Source: Candidatus Methylomirabilota bacterium
Lineage (GTDB): Bacteria; Methylomirabilota; Methylomirabilia; Rokubacteriales; CSP1-6
Direction: 5' to 3'
Assembly (NCBI GenBank): GCA_035764725.1
Contig: DASTYT010000118.1
Span: forward strand, 1-64,000
Length of the DNA: 64,000 nucleotides
The notes below the pieces were generated by a model. That model made no database searches. It was not told where the DNA came from and saw nothing but the letters and a program-made list of their open reading frames with translations. The position numbers and the translations under genes were made by a program. Shown here piece by piece: positions 1-7,929 of the stretch (positions are counted from its first letter, which is position 1; every line of letters starts with the position of its first letter).

Positions 1-1
1 C

Positions 2-511
2 GAGACCCGAGAGGAGCTCGCGCGCTTCGTGGAGCTTCTGCCGATGCTGCTCGCGGGCCTGGAGGGCGCCGCCTGGCACGCGCGTCCCAGCCCGGCGGAG
101 TGGTCCCCCGTTGAGATCGTCTGCCACCTCCGTGACGAGGAAGTGGACGACTTCGGCGCGCGCCTGCGCGTGATCCTCGCCGGCGGCGCGCGCTTCGCCC
201 CCAACGATCCCGAGCAGAATGCCGTGACCCGCCACTATCGGGAGGCCGATCCCGCGGAGGCCTTGGCGGCCTTCGTCACTCACCGCCGGGCCACGCTCGA
301 TCTCCTCGCCGCGGCCCCACCCGAACGGCTCGCCGGCACCGCCGAGCGCCCCAATGGGGGACGGCTCTCCGGCCTCGATCTCCTGGCGAGCTGGGTCGCG
401 CACGACCGCCTGCATCTCCAGCAGCTCGCGGGCACACTCGCCCGGCTCTGGGCGAAGCGCTGGGGGCCGCTCGACGTGGGCTATGCCGGGCCCATCCCCT
501 ACGGCGGATAG
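2..511 (+). CDS. DinB-fold metal-dependent protein, 5' end cut by window edge
   Basis: The frame is open to the left edge. The residues before the GTG at 29 (ETREELARF) read naturally into the rest of the protein, so the gene almost certainly begins upstream of the window. The fold is a DinB/YfiT-like four-helix bundle: the PVEIVCHLRDEE segment supplies the first metal-binding His and WVAHDRLHLQQL supplies an H-x3-H pair near the C-terminus. The superfamily includes thiol-dependent S-transferases and isomerases as well as many proteins of unknown role, so the substrate cannot be named. It converges with the methyltransferase gene on the other strand. Confidence 0.8.
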   Translation, partial: ETREELARFVELLPMLLAGLEGAAWHARPSPAEWSPVEIVCHLRDEEVDDFGARLRVILAGGARFAPNDPEQNAVTRHYREADPAEALAAFVTHRRATLDLLAAAPPERLAGTAERPNGGRLSGLDLLASWVAHDRLHLQQLAGTLARLWAKRWGPLDVGYAGPIPYGG

Positions 512-519
512 GCGCGGCG

Positions 520-1266
520 TTACTTCCGCGCGCTGGCGATGTGGGCGGGCTGCGGGAACGCCAGCCCCGCGTCGTCCACGTGCGCCGCGAGGGTCTCGGT
601 AATCTCGGTCACCAGCTCGCGCCGCTGCGTGTCCGTGAGCTGGGCGAGCAGCCCCAGCATCTGCGGCGCGCCCCCGGTGATGATCCGGTAGAACGCCTCC
701 GGCGAGGCGAAGCGCGTCATCTTCACGTCGGCGCGGATCTCGAGGTCGCGGAAGCCGGCGCCCGCCATCACGCCACGGAGCGCCGCGCGGTCCCCAAAGG
801 AAAACGGCGGCAGCTTCGCCGCGGCAGCGCCCACATACTTGGCGAGCGCGCGCTCGAGCGCGGCGAAGCCCGGACAGTGCGCGGTGGACTTCCACACCGC
901 GAGGAGGAGCCGGCCGCCTGGCGCGAGCACGCGATGCATCTCGCGCAGCGCCGCCGGTTTGTCGGGAAAGAGCTGCAGCCCCTGCTGGCAGAGGACGAGG
1001 TCGAACGCGTCGTCCGGTAGAGGCATGGCCTGGGCGTTCCCCTCGATCCACTCGATGGGAAGCCCTTTGGTGACGGCGCGCGCGACCGCCAGCATGTTCG
1101 GATTGAGATCGAGGCCCAGCACGCGGCCGCCGGGGCCCAGGCGCGCGGGCAATAAGCGCGTGACCACGCCGGTGCCGCACGCCACGTCGAGCACGCGCGC
1201 GCCCGCTGCGGGCGCCGCGCGCGCCACGAGGTCGGCCGCCCAGTGGGCGAACATCGCGGGCACCAT
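520..1266 (-). CDS. Class I SAM-dependent methyltransferase
   Basis: The SAM-binding motif VLDVACGTG lies at residues 25-33, followed by an acidic-loop segment (GLDLNPNML) and the motif DLVLCQQGLQLFPD, typical of the Methyltransf_11/UbiE-like family. The acceptor is unknown. The ATG at 1266 is the first canonical start, but the frame stays open upstream and encodes NPGEVYERD, which resembles the usual N-terminus of this family. A CTG at 1317 overlaps the stop of the preceding gene as CTGA, mirroring the ATGA/GTGA couplings seen elsewhere in this window, and may be the true start (about 265 aa). It is the last gene of a leftward set with the ArsC-like protein and a DinB protein. Confidence 0.8.
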   Translation of the reverse strand: MVPAMFAHWAADLVARAAPAAGARVLDVACGTGVVTRLLPARLGPGGRVLGLDLNPNMLAVARAVTKGLPIEWIEGNAQAMPLPDDAFDLVLCQQGLQLFPDKPAALREMHRVLAPGGRLLLAVWKSTAHCPGFAALERALAKYVGAAAAKLPPFSFGDRAALRGVMAGAGFRDLEIRADVKMTRFASPEAFYRIITGGAPQMLGLLAQLTDTQRRELVTEITETLAAHVDDAGLAFPQPAHIASARK

Positions 1267-1313
1267 GTCCCGCTCGTAGACCTCGCCGGGATTCGCGGGC
1301 GGCGGCGCGCTGC

Positions 1314-1661
1314 TCAGCGGAGCAAGGCCTTGTAAGTAGGCTCGTCGAAGCCGACGAGGAGCGTGCGGCCCTTGCGGAGGGTGGGTGCGCGCAGATTCGC
1401 GGAGGGCCCGAGCAAGAGCCCGAGCAGCGTGGCGCGATCGGGCTTCTCGCGCTTGAGGTCGAGGTGGACGACCTTGGCGCCCTTGGCCACGTAGAGCTGG
1501 TCCACGTCCTTCACGAGGGCGAGCGCCTGCTCGGGGCCCATCCGCACCTTCTTGGCGTCGACCTGCTCGGCGGTGTCGATCCCGGCCTTCGCAAGGAACC
1601 CTTGCGTCTTGCGGCAGGTCATTCAGCCGTTGCGGTGATAGCTCCAGTCCACGCGGGCCAC
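1314..1661 (-). CDS. ArsC/Spx-family thioredoxin-fold protein, probable selenoprotein (UxxC)
   Basis: Reading from the GTG at 1661 gives MARVDWSYHRNG, then an in-frame TGA at 1623-1625, then MTCRKTQGFL and the rest of an ArsC-like protein (115 aa if read through). Relatives have C-x-x-C at this spot, so the TGA replaces the first Cys and gives U-M-T-C with Sec at residue 13 and Cys at 16. GGAG lies 8 nt before the GTG, directly after the TAA of the upstream DinB gene. A hairpin fitting the bacterial SECIS model follows the TGA. The C-terminal part (NLRAPTLRKG) matches the ArsC cis-Pro region. Annotating only from the ATG after the TGA would lose the beta strand and active site. A thiol/selenol redox role is inferred; the substrate is unknown. 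Confidence 0.82.
1590..1606 (-). promoter_or_regulatory. Candidate bacterial SECIS hairpin
   Basis: On the coding strand a perfect 7-bp stem (CGCAAGG/CCTTGCG) closes a GTT loop. The loop starts 24 nt after the TGA, inside the 16-37 nt window of the published bacterial SECIS model, and its first base is G as that model requires. It lies inside the coding region, as bacterial SECIS elements do. No SelB or selA/selC gene is in the window, so function is inferred from position and shape. Confidence 0.65.
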
Positions 1662-1674
1662 GCGCGCGGCTCCG

Positions 1675-2181
1675 TTACTTCGCGTCGGGCAGGCCCACCG
1701 CCTTGCGAATCTTGGCGAGCTGCCCGGCGTGATCGTTCCAGTGGTACTCGAAGAGGGCGCCCACGTAGACGGGCATGGGGACCTGCTCGTTGCCCATGAG
1801 CTGCTTGAAGAGGGGGATGCGCGCCTTGCGCTGGAGATCGGACTCGGAGAGCGTCTCGAGGTAGGTGAACACGGCCTTGCGCTGCGCGTCGAGCAGGTCC
1901 AGGAGCTGCTTGCCCGTCGCGGTGGCGCGCGGCCCGCTGATGTCGGCCTCGCCGCCCTTGATCTCGATCAGCGGCAAGTTCGTGGTGGAGAAGCTCTTGA
2001 GGACGGTCACCACGTCCCAGCCCGGCTCGAAGAGCATGTGGCAGAGCACCTGGCGGACGGTCCACTCACCGGGGGCGTCGGACTTGTCGAGGTAAGGCTC
2101 CATGCCCTGGAGCTGCTTGCTGATGTTCGCGAACGCCGCGTCCGACTTCGCCTTGAGCCCCATCACCGTCGCCGTCGCCAT
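1675..2181 (-). CDS. DinB-family protein
   Basis: This 168-aa four-helix-bundle protein has the DinB metal-site pattern: His in RQVLCHMLFE and the pair in EYHWNDHAGQL. The ATG at 2181 is preceded by GAGGAGG at good spacing. A longer frame exists upstream, but its Arg-rich residues do not resemble the family. A TATACT -10 element lies on this strand at 2215-2220. It is the first gene of the leftward set leading to the probable selenoprotein (13 nt apart) and the methyltransferase. DinB-fold proteins include thiol transferases, which would fit a thiol/selenol redox neighbour, but that link is speculative. Confidence 0.8.
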   Translation of the reverse strand: MATATVMGLKAKSDAAFANISKQLQGMEPYLDKSDAPGEWTVRQVLCHMLFEPGWDVVTVLKSFSTTNLPLIEIKGGEADISGPRATATGKQLLDLLDAQRKAVFTYLETLSESDLQRKARIPLFKQLMGNEQVPMPVYVGALFEYHWNDHAGQLAKIRKAVGLPDAK

Positions 2182-2425
2182 CACCGCGCCTCCTCGAACC
2201 AGGGGATGACGATCAGTATAGCGGAAAAGGGTCCACGCCGGCGACGCCGGGTCACGGCGCCGCCGACGCGTGATCGAAACGAACGAGCCCACACTCGCCC
2301 GCTCCGACTTCCTTGCTGCTACGACTCCTTGCTACGCCTGCGCGAGCTTGGAGACCGCGCCGGCCGGAACGACGGCCCGGATCAACCCGCCGCCCCGACC
2401 GACGCGACCCGCCGCCGAAGGCCGG

Positions 2426-2689
2426 CTATTGGCCGGTGACCTCGACGGAGCTGACAACCTTTTCGCCGTCCTTCTCCTCGAACGTGACGAGGACCTTGTC
2501 GCCCTCGTGGAGCTTGTCCATCAGGTCCTGGCTGGGAACGCGCAGCTCGGTCCCGTCCTCAAGCGTGAGTGTGCTGGCGGCGGTATCGAGCTGCTTGACG
2601 ACGCCCGCGAGCTCGGCGGCCTGCGCCGCGGGCCCGAACGCGAGCACGGCCAGGGCGGCCAGAGCGATCGACGACCTCAAAGAAAACAT
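2426..2689 (-). CDS. Small exported DUF1344-like protein
   Basis: This 87-aa protein has an N-terminal signal peptide (cleavage likely after AAQAA, about residue 24), then a small beta-rich domain with TLEDGTELRVP and LHEGDKVLVTFEEKDG. That pattern resembles DUF1344 periplasmic proteins: 'GxV..ID....T.TLEDG' then 'VKVTYE'. The role is unknown. GAGGGGACA precedes the ATG as a ribosome site. The 244 bp between it and the DinB gene hold a -10 element for that gene and nothing else I recognise. Confidence 0.7.
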   Translation of the reverse strand: MFSLRSSIALAALAVLAFGPAAQAAELAGVVKQLDTAASTLTLEDGTELRVPSQDLMDKLHEGDKVLVTFEEKDGEKVVSSVEVTGQ

Positions 2690-2762
2690 GTCCCCTCTCC
2701 TCGAGTTTTCGGTGAGCGACGGGCCGCGGGAAACGACGCCGCGGCGGTACGGCGAGGAGCGA

Positions 2763-3050
2763 CTAGAGGAGGGGCGGGGAGCGACCGGGGAGGGCGACGA
2801 CGCTGAAGCTGCCGGGGTCCGCGGGAGTCACCACGATGACCCGGCTGATGACGACGTCGGGAGCCGGGAACTCGGGCGAGGCCGCGGCCTCGAGGGCCTT
2901 GAAGCCCGCGAGCGCCAGGGCATCGTCAGTGTCCCCGCCATCGTAGATACCGGGGATCCAGGTCTCCTCGATGCCGCAGGCGAAGACGGCCGAGCGCAGC
3001 GAGAGGAGCGCCGCGACGAGCAGCAATCCCAGGAGCACACGCCGCTTCAT
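2763..3050 (-). CDS. Small exported protein of unknown function
   Basis: The chosen ATG at 3050 has GAGG 6 nt upstream and gives a 95-aa protein beginning MKRRVLLGLLLVAALLSL, a clear signal peptide, with cleavage near SAVFA-CG. The mature part has a lone Cys immediately after the signal, followed by an acidic segment (YDGGDTDDALALAG) and a beta-rich tail. The Cys is not in a good lipobox (VFAC), so a lipoprotein is possible but not supported. I recognise no family. An in-frame ATG at 3089 is less likely because it would bury the signal peptide. Confidence 0.55.
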   Translation of the reverse strand: MKRRVLLGLLLVAALLSLRSAVFACGIEETWIPGIYDGGDTDDALALAGFKALEAAASPEFPAPDVVISRVIVVTPADPGSFSVVALPGRSPPLL

Positions 3051-3093
3051 GGCGAACCTCACCATACTCCCCTCCGCGGGGCGAGGCAAGACC

Positions 3094-3837
3094 CTAGATG
3101 AAGACCTCCAGGCCGTCGCTGGCGCACTCCCAGGGGGCGTCCCCTTGGCGGGCGAGCATCTCCGGGCCCATGTGGGTCAGGATGATGCGCCGGGCGTCCA
3201 GCCGATCCGCGTGATCGCGCAGGGTCGCGAGGTCGAGATGGAAGCGGAGCCGGCGCTCGAACGTGTAGGCCTCGCAGACGAAGAGATCGGCGCCGCGCGC
3301 CGCCTCGAGCAGGGCGTCCGTCCACTGCGTGTCGCCGGAGTAGACCACCGTGCGCCCGCCGTACTCCACCCGCAGGGCGTGGGGCGGCGCTCCGCTCGGG
3401 TGGTCTACCAGATAGGGTGTCACCCGCGCGGGCCCGATCGTGACCGGCTCGCGGTCACGGAGCTCGACGTAGGACGTCTCGAAGCGCCGCGCGATGGCGG
3501 CGGAGCCGGGGAAGAAGAGCTCCATCGCCGCGTGCATGCGCGCGCCCACGCCGGCCGGCCCCGCCACTACCAGCGGCCGCGCGCGCCGGCTGAACTGCCC
3601 GTCGAGAACGAGAAAGGGCACACCGCCGAAGTGATCCACGTGCAGGTGCGTCAGCAGCACCCAGCCGACCTCGGATGGGTCGAGCGCCAGGCGCTTGAGG
3701 CCCACGAGCGAGGTGGTGCCGCAGTCGAGGAGCAGACTCCCCTCGCCCGCCCCGGACAGATGCAGGCAGGTCTGGAGGCGGCCCCCGCTGCCGAACGAAT
3801 CACCGGAGCCGATGAAGCGGAGCGTGACCGTCGCCAT
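3094..3837 (-). CDS. MBL-fold (RNase Z-like) metallo-hydrolase
   Basis: This 247-aa metallo-beta-lactamase-fold protein has the metal motif THLHVDHFGG at about residues 66-75, an N-terminal GSGDSFGSGGR loop, VVYSGDTQWTD (bridging Asp) and a late ILTHMGPEM. These match the RNase Z/ElaC-like branch of small hydrolases, including arylsulfatase- and phosphodiesterase-like members. The substrate cannot be assigned. It is divergent from the amidohydrolase gene, with only 46 bp between starts, so the two probably share a regulatory region. Confidence 0.85.
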   Translation of the reverse strand: MATVTLRFIGSGDSFGSGGRLQTCLHLSGAGEGSLLLDCGTTSLVGLKRLALDPSEVGWVLLTHLHVDHFGGVPFLVLDGQFSRRARPLVVAGPAGVGARMHAAMELFFPGSAAIARRFETSYVELRDREPVTIGPARVTPYLVDHPSGAPPHALRVEYGGRTVVYSGDTQWTDALLEAARGADLFVCEAYTFERRLRFHLDLATLRDHADRLDARRIILTHMGPEMLARQGDAPWECASDGLEVFI

Positions 3838-3883
3838 GGCGGCCTATCTTGCCTCGCCCGGCACGCCGTGTCATCCTCGCCGC

Positions 3884-5263
3884 ATGCCGCCCACGTCGAT
3901 CAAGATCGAGCACGCCCGCTACGTCATCACCGTCGACGACCAGCGCCGGATCATCCGCGACGGTTCGGTCCTGGTCGAGCGGGGGCGCATCACCCGCGTG
4001 GGCCGCGCCGCCGAGCTGGCGGATACGCGGGCCGACCGCATCATCGACGCCCGCGATCTCGTCGTGACGCCCGGGTTCTTCAACGGACACATGCACATCA
4101 GCTACGCCCACCCGGTCCGCGGGATCTTCCCCGATGACGTGGGGAGCCCGCTCAAGCACGTGTTCGCGCTCCAGATGGCCATGACGGAGGAGGAGGAGTA
4201 TCACGCGACGCTCCTGGGCCTTCTCGAGCTGGTGCGAAGTGGCACCGTGTGCCTGCTCGATCCCGGCTCGACCAAGTTCCCGGACGCGTGCCTCCAGGCC
4301 TACGAGGCTGCGGGCATCCGTGTGATCCTGGGGGAGTGCGTCACCGATCGCGACGCGCCCTTCCCGCTTCCGAAGTACCCGACGGCGGAGGCGGCGGCGC
4401 GCACCACCGCGTTCCTCGACAAGTGGAACGGGCGGCTCGATGGCCGCGTGCGCGCCTGGGCCATGCCGTTCTCGCCGGAGACGTGCAGCGCCGAGCTCTT
4501 GCAGGCCGTGCACCGCGCGACCGAGGAGCGGGGCACCGGCCTCACCCTGCATCACGGCAGCGGGGACCAGGCTCGCCGTGACTACCAGGCGCGCGGCGCG
4601 AAGAGCCCGACGGAGTACCTGGAGGGGCTCGGCGTGCTGGGGCCGCGCACCCTGCTCGCCCATGCCCTGGGGATCGACGACAGCGAGATCGACTGCATCG
4701 CGCGGACCGGCACCGCGGTCACCATGTGCCCGGTGACCGCGGCCAAGGGGGCGCGGGGCGTGGGCACCCACGGGCGCATGCCCGAGCTGGTCGGGCGGGG
4801 GGTCCGCGTGGCGCTCGGCTGCGACTCGCCCAACAACTCGAACCACCTCGACATGATCCGCGCCATGAACATGGCGGCTATCCAGTACAAGGACGCTCGC
4901 CAGGACATGTCGCAGATCCCGGCGGAGACCGCGCTCGAGCTGGGGACGCGGCTGGGCGCGGCGGCGATGGGGCTGGGCGACGAGACGGGGGTGATCGCGC
5001 CGGGGCGGCGGGCCGATCTCGTCCTGTTCGACACGCAGCGGCCGGAGTGGCAGGCGATCTGGAACCCGGTCAACAACCTCGTCTACAACGCCGATGGGCG
5101 CAGCGTGCACACGGTGGTGATCGACGGGCGCGTGGTGATCGACGCCTACCGTCAGACCTTCGTCGACGAGCGGAGGCTCTACGGCACCGTCCAGGAGATC
5201 GGCGAGCGGCTGCAGGCGCGGACGGGCATCACCTTCCCGGCCTCGCGCTGGCCCATCGTCTGA
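3884..5263 (+). CDS. Metal-dependent amidohydrolase (AtzA/TrzN/MTA-SAH deaminase-like)
   Basis: This 459-aa amidohydrolase-superfamily enzyme begins with the small beta domain (ARYVITVDDQRRIIRDGSVLVE), then the first metal motif GHMHISYAH, a later LHHGSG, LLAHALGI and the catalytic Asp in LGCDSPNNSNH. The C-terminus closes the beta domain (GRRADLVLFD). The pattern is that of cyclic amidine and chlorohydrolase-type enzymes acting on nucleoside- or triazine-like substrates; specificity cannot be read from sequence. The ATG at 3884 was chosen because an upstream in-frame start would add unrelated residues overlapping the divergent gene. Confidence 0.88.
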   Translation: MPPTSIKIEHARYVITVDDQRRIIRDGSVLVERGRITRVGRAAELADTRADRIIDARDLVVTPGFFNGHMHISYAHPVRGIFPDDVGSPLKHVFALQMAMTEEEEYHATLLGLLELVRSGTVCLLDPGSTKFPDACLQAYEAAGIRVILGECVTDRDAPFPLPKYPTAEAAARTTAFLDKWNGRLDGRVRAWAMPFSPETCSAELLQAVHRATEERGTGLTLHHGSGDQARRDYQARGAKSPTEYLEGLGVLGPRTLLAHALGIDDSEIDCIARTGTAVTMCPVTAAKGARGVGTHGRMPELVGRGVRVALGCDSPNNSNHLDMIRAMNMAAIQYKDARQDMSQIPAETALELGTRLGAAAMGLGDETGVIAPGRRADLVLFDTQRPEWQAIWNPVNNLVYNADGRSVHTVVIDGRVVIDAYRQTFVDERRLYGTVQEIGERLQARTGITFPASRWPIV

Positions 5264-5283
5264 GCATTTTCGCGCACGGCGTC

Positions 5284-5313
5284 TTGTCGGATTTCGCCGG
5301 CTCCTGCTACTCT
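5284..5313 (+). promoter_or_regulatory. Candidate sigma70 promoter, TTGTCG-18-TACTCT
   Basis: TTGTCG at 5284-5289 and TACTCT at 5308-5313 are separated by 18 bp just before the membrane-anchored protein gene. The predicted transcript start would fall almost on its TTG start codon, so translation may be nearly leaderless. TACTCT also appears in the candidate -10 before 40817. Confidence 0.4.
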
Positions 5314-5322
5314 TGAGGGGCC

Positions 5323-5949
5323 TTGGCTGACGAAGTTCCCCCGACCGACGCGCCGTCGCCACCCCCCGCCCCGAGCCCCGCGACCCCCGCGGCCGTGGGC
5401 GGTCTCCTCGGCTGGATCCGGCACCCCTACCTGCCGCACGCGCAGGCCGCGGTGGGCCTGCTCGCGGGCGTGCTTTCCATCGGCGGCTTCGTCTACTCCT
5501 ATCTTTGGGCGACCGCGCCGGTGCCGCCCACGAGCGGCGACGTGGCCGTGATGGCGCTCGACGCGCGGACCGAGAAGCCCATCCCCGACGCCACGCTGGA
5601 AGTGCTCACGGTGAAGGACGCGCTCGTCACCACGCTCGCCCCCGACGCCAATGGACGGGCGCGCCAGACGATCAAGGAAGGGAACTATCGCCTCCGGGCC
5701 AGTCACGCGGGCTACTCGACCGAGGTGCGGCAGATCCACGTGATCGGGGGCAACACCTCGGACCTGCGCGTGCGCCTCACCCCCAGGACGGCGAAGCCGC
5801 CAACGCCCACGGCGACCGCTCCAGCGGGCTCCGCCCCGTCCAGCGGCGCCACCGCGACCAAGAGCTCGCCCCCCGCCTCCTCATCGGGCGGCGACTTCGG
5901 CAAGGCAGTGGACGAGGGCGTGAACGCGGTGAAGAAGATCTTCCGCTAG
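5323..5949 (+). CDS. Membrane-anchored protein with carboxypeptidase-regulatory-like domain
   Basis: This 208-aa protein has a Pro/Ala-rich cytoplasmic N-terminus, one transmembrane helix at about residues 43-64, then an extracytoplasmic beta-sandwich resembling carboxypeptidase-regulatory/PEGA-type domains (MALDARTEKPIPDATLEV and GNYRLRASHAGYSTEVRQI), and a Ser/Pro/Thr-rich linker ending in a short basic helix. Such domains usually bind cell-wall or surface material. The start is a TTG with GAGGGG just before it. The 3' end overlaps the convergent acyl-CoA synthetase gene by 4 bp. Confidence 0.65.
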   Translation: MADEVPPTDAPSPPPAPSPATPAAVGGLLGWIRHPYLPHAQAAVGLLAGVLSIGGFVYSYLWATAPVPPTSGDVAVMALDARTEKPIPDATLEVLTVKDALVTTLAPDANGRARQTIKEGNYRLRASHAGYSTEVRQIHVIGGNTSDLRVRLTPRTAKPPTPTATAPAGSAPSSGATATKSSPPASSSGGDFGKAVDEGVNAVKKIFR

Positions 5950-7895
5950 ACCGCCTCGCCGATCGCCTTCACACCGCCGGGATTGTCCAGCGACGAGAGA
6001 TCGCCCGGCTCCTTGCCGAGGTAGGTCGCGCGGATCACCCGGCGCATGATCTTCGCACTCCGCGTCTTGGGCAACTCGCGCGCGAACAGCAGGCGCTCGG
6101 GCTTGATGGCCTTGCCCATGTGGTGCACCACACGCTCCGTGAGCTCCGCGCGGAGCGGCTCGGACGGGACCTGGCCGGGGCGCAGCACGGCGAAGCACAC
6201 CACCGTCTCGCCCTTGATCTCGTGCGGGATGCCGATGGCCGCGGCCTCCGCGACGGCGGGATGGCCGACCAGCACCGACTCGACCTCGGCGGGACCCACC
6301 CGCTTCCCGGCGATCTTGAGCGTGTCGTCGGAGCGCCCGTGCACGAACCAGAAGCCGTCGGCGTCCACGTAGGCCCAGTCGCCGTGCGTCCACACGTTGG
6401 GCCAGCGTGACCAGTACGTCTCCTCGTAGCGCGCGGGATCCTGCCAGAAGCCCTTGGTCATGCCGGGCCACGGCCGCGTGATGACGAGCTCGCCCACCTG
6501 CTCCCGCACCGGCGTGCCGTCGTCCCCGAACACATCGGCGGCCATGCCGGGAATGGGACCGGCGAAGGAGCACGGCTTGATGGGCGCGTTGGGGAAGCAC
6601 GAGAGGATGCCGCCGGAGATCTCGGTGCCGCCCGTGTAGTTGATGATGGGCACGCGGCCCGCCCCGATGGCGTCGAAGAGCCAGCGGTAGGGCGCGGGAT
6701 TCCACGGCTCCCCCGTGGAGATGGACACGCGCAGCGATGAGCGATCGTGCTTCTTCACCCACTCGTCGCCGTGGGGCATGAGCGCCCGCACCGCGGTGGG
6801 CGAGATGCCCAGATGCGTGACCCGCTGGCGCGCGATCAGGGCCCAGAGGCGATCGGGCTGAGGGTAGTCCGGCGTCCCCTCGAAGAGCACCGCGGTGGCG
6901 CCCAGCAGCAGCGAGCCCGTGATCAGCATGGGGCCCATGAGCCAGCCGAGATCGGTGACCCAGAACACGCGGTCGCCCACGCCGATGTCCATGCAGTAGG
7001 CGAAGTCGTGCGCGTTCTTGATCCCGAAGCCGCCGTGCGTGAGCACGGTGCCCTTCGGCTTCCCCGTCGTGCCCGAGGTGTAGATGATGAGCGCGGGATG
7101 ATCGGCGGGCACCGCGAGCGCGGGGCACTCCGCCGACTCGCGCGCCACCAGCTCGTGCCACCAATGATCGCGGCCGGCGGTGAAGGGAATATCGCCATTG
7201 AGCCGACGCTGGACGACGACATGTCGCACAGTGGGCGAGGATGCGGCAGCCTCGTCCGCCGTCTGCTTCATCGCCACGATGCCGCCCCGGCGGTAGAAGC
7301 CGTCGGCGGTGATCAGCACCTTGGCGTCACAGCCCTGGAGGCGTGCCGCCACCGCCTGCGCGCCGTAGCCGGAGAAGCACGGCGTGTACACGGCGCCGAT
7401 GCGGGTCACCGCGAGGATCGCGATCACCGCCTCCGGGCTCATGGGGAGGAACACGCCGACGGTGTCCCCCCGCCCGACCCCGAGGCGGCGCAGGGCGTTC
7501 GCCAGGCCGTTCACCTCGGCGGCCAGCGCGGCGTAGGTCAGCGTCCGCACCTCGGCCTGCTCCGACTCCCAGATCACCGCGAGCTCCGAGCCGCGGCCTG
7601 CCGCGACATTCCGGTCGACACAGTTCGCGGTGAGATTGGTCTCGCCGCCCGGGAACCACTGCGGCCAGGCGATGCCGCGCGAGACATCGAGCACACGCGT
7701 GTAGGGGCGGCTGAACGTCCAGCCCAGATCGCGCACCACCGCGTCCCAGTACCACTCGGGATCGGCGATCGAGCGCGCGTGGAGCGCGGCGAGGGAGTCG
7801 AGGCGGTGCGCGGCCATGAAGCGGCCGATGCGCGTGCGGGCGGCAGCGGCGGGGTCGGGGCGCCACACGATCTCGTCGAGGCTCATGCCGCTCAT
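5946..7895 (-). CDS. AMP-forming acyl-CoA synthetase (acetyl/acetoacetyl-CoA synthetase-like)
   Basis: About 649 aa of the ANL superfamily. The P-loop-like motif IIYTSGTTGKPKG sits near residue 275, followed by GGTEISGGI, the hinge motif GRSDDTLKIAGKRVGPAEVE and the C-terminal lysine region PKTRSAKIMRRV. The N-terminal ACAS-type extension (WFPGGETNLTANCVDRN) points to the acetyl-, propionyl- or acetoacetyl-CoA synthetase branch rather than long-chain enzymes. It activates a carboxylic acid to its CoA thioester via an acyl-adenylate. The ATG at 7895 is chosen because GGGGGAG lies just upstream; a second ATG three codons later is possible. It is divergent from an enoyl-CoA hydratase gene. Confidence 0.88.
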   Translation of the reverse strand: MSGMSLDEIVWRPDPAAAARTRIGRFMAAHRLDSLAALHARSIADPEWYWDAVVRDLGWTFSRPYTRVLDVSRGIAWPQWFPGGETNLTANCVDRNVAAGRGSELAVIWESEQAEVRTLTYAALAAEVNGLANALRRLGVGRGDTVGVFLPMSPEAVIAILAVTRIGAVYTPCFSGYGAQAVAARLQGCDAKVLITADGFYRRGGIVAMKQTADEAAASSPTVRHVVVQRRLNGDIPFTAGRDHWWHELVARESAECPALAVPADHPALIIYTSGTTGKPKGTVLTHGGFGIKNAHDFAYCMDIGVGDRVFWVTDLGWLMGPMLITGSLLLGATAVLFEGTPDYPQPDRLWALIARQRVTHLGISPTAVRALMPHGDEWVKKHDRSSLRVSISTGEPWNPAPYRWLFDAIGAGRVPIINYTGGTEISGGILSCFPNAPIKPCSFAGPIPGMAADVFGDDGTPVREQVGELVITRPWPGMTKGFWQDPARYEETYWSRWPNVWTHGDWAYVDADGFWFVHGRSDDTLKIAGKRVGPAEVESVLVGHPAVAEAAAIGIPHEIKGETVVCFAVLRPGQVPSEPLRAELTERVVHHMGKAIKPERLLFARELPKTRSAKIMRRVIRATYLGKEPGDLSSLDNPGGVKAIGEAV

Positions 7896-7929
7896 TTTAC
7901 TGTAAGCTCCCCCGGGGAGGAGACCCGCC

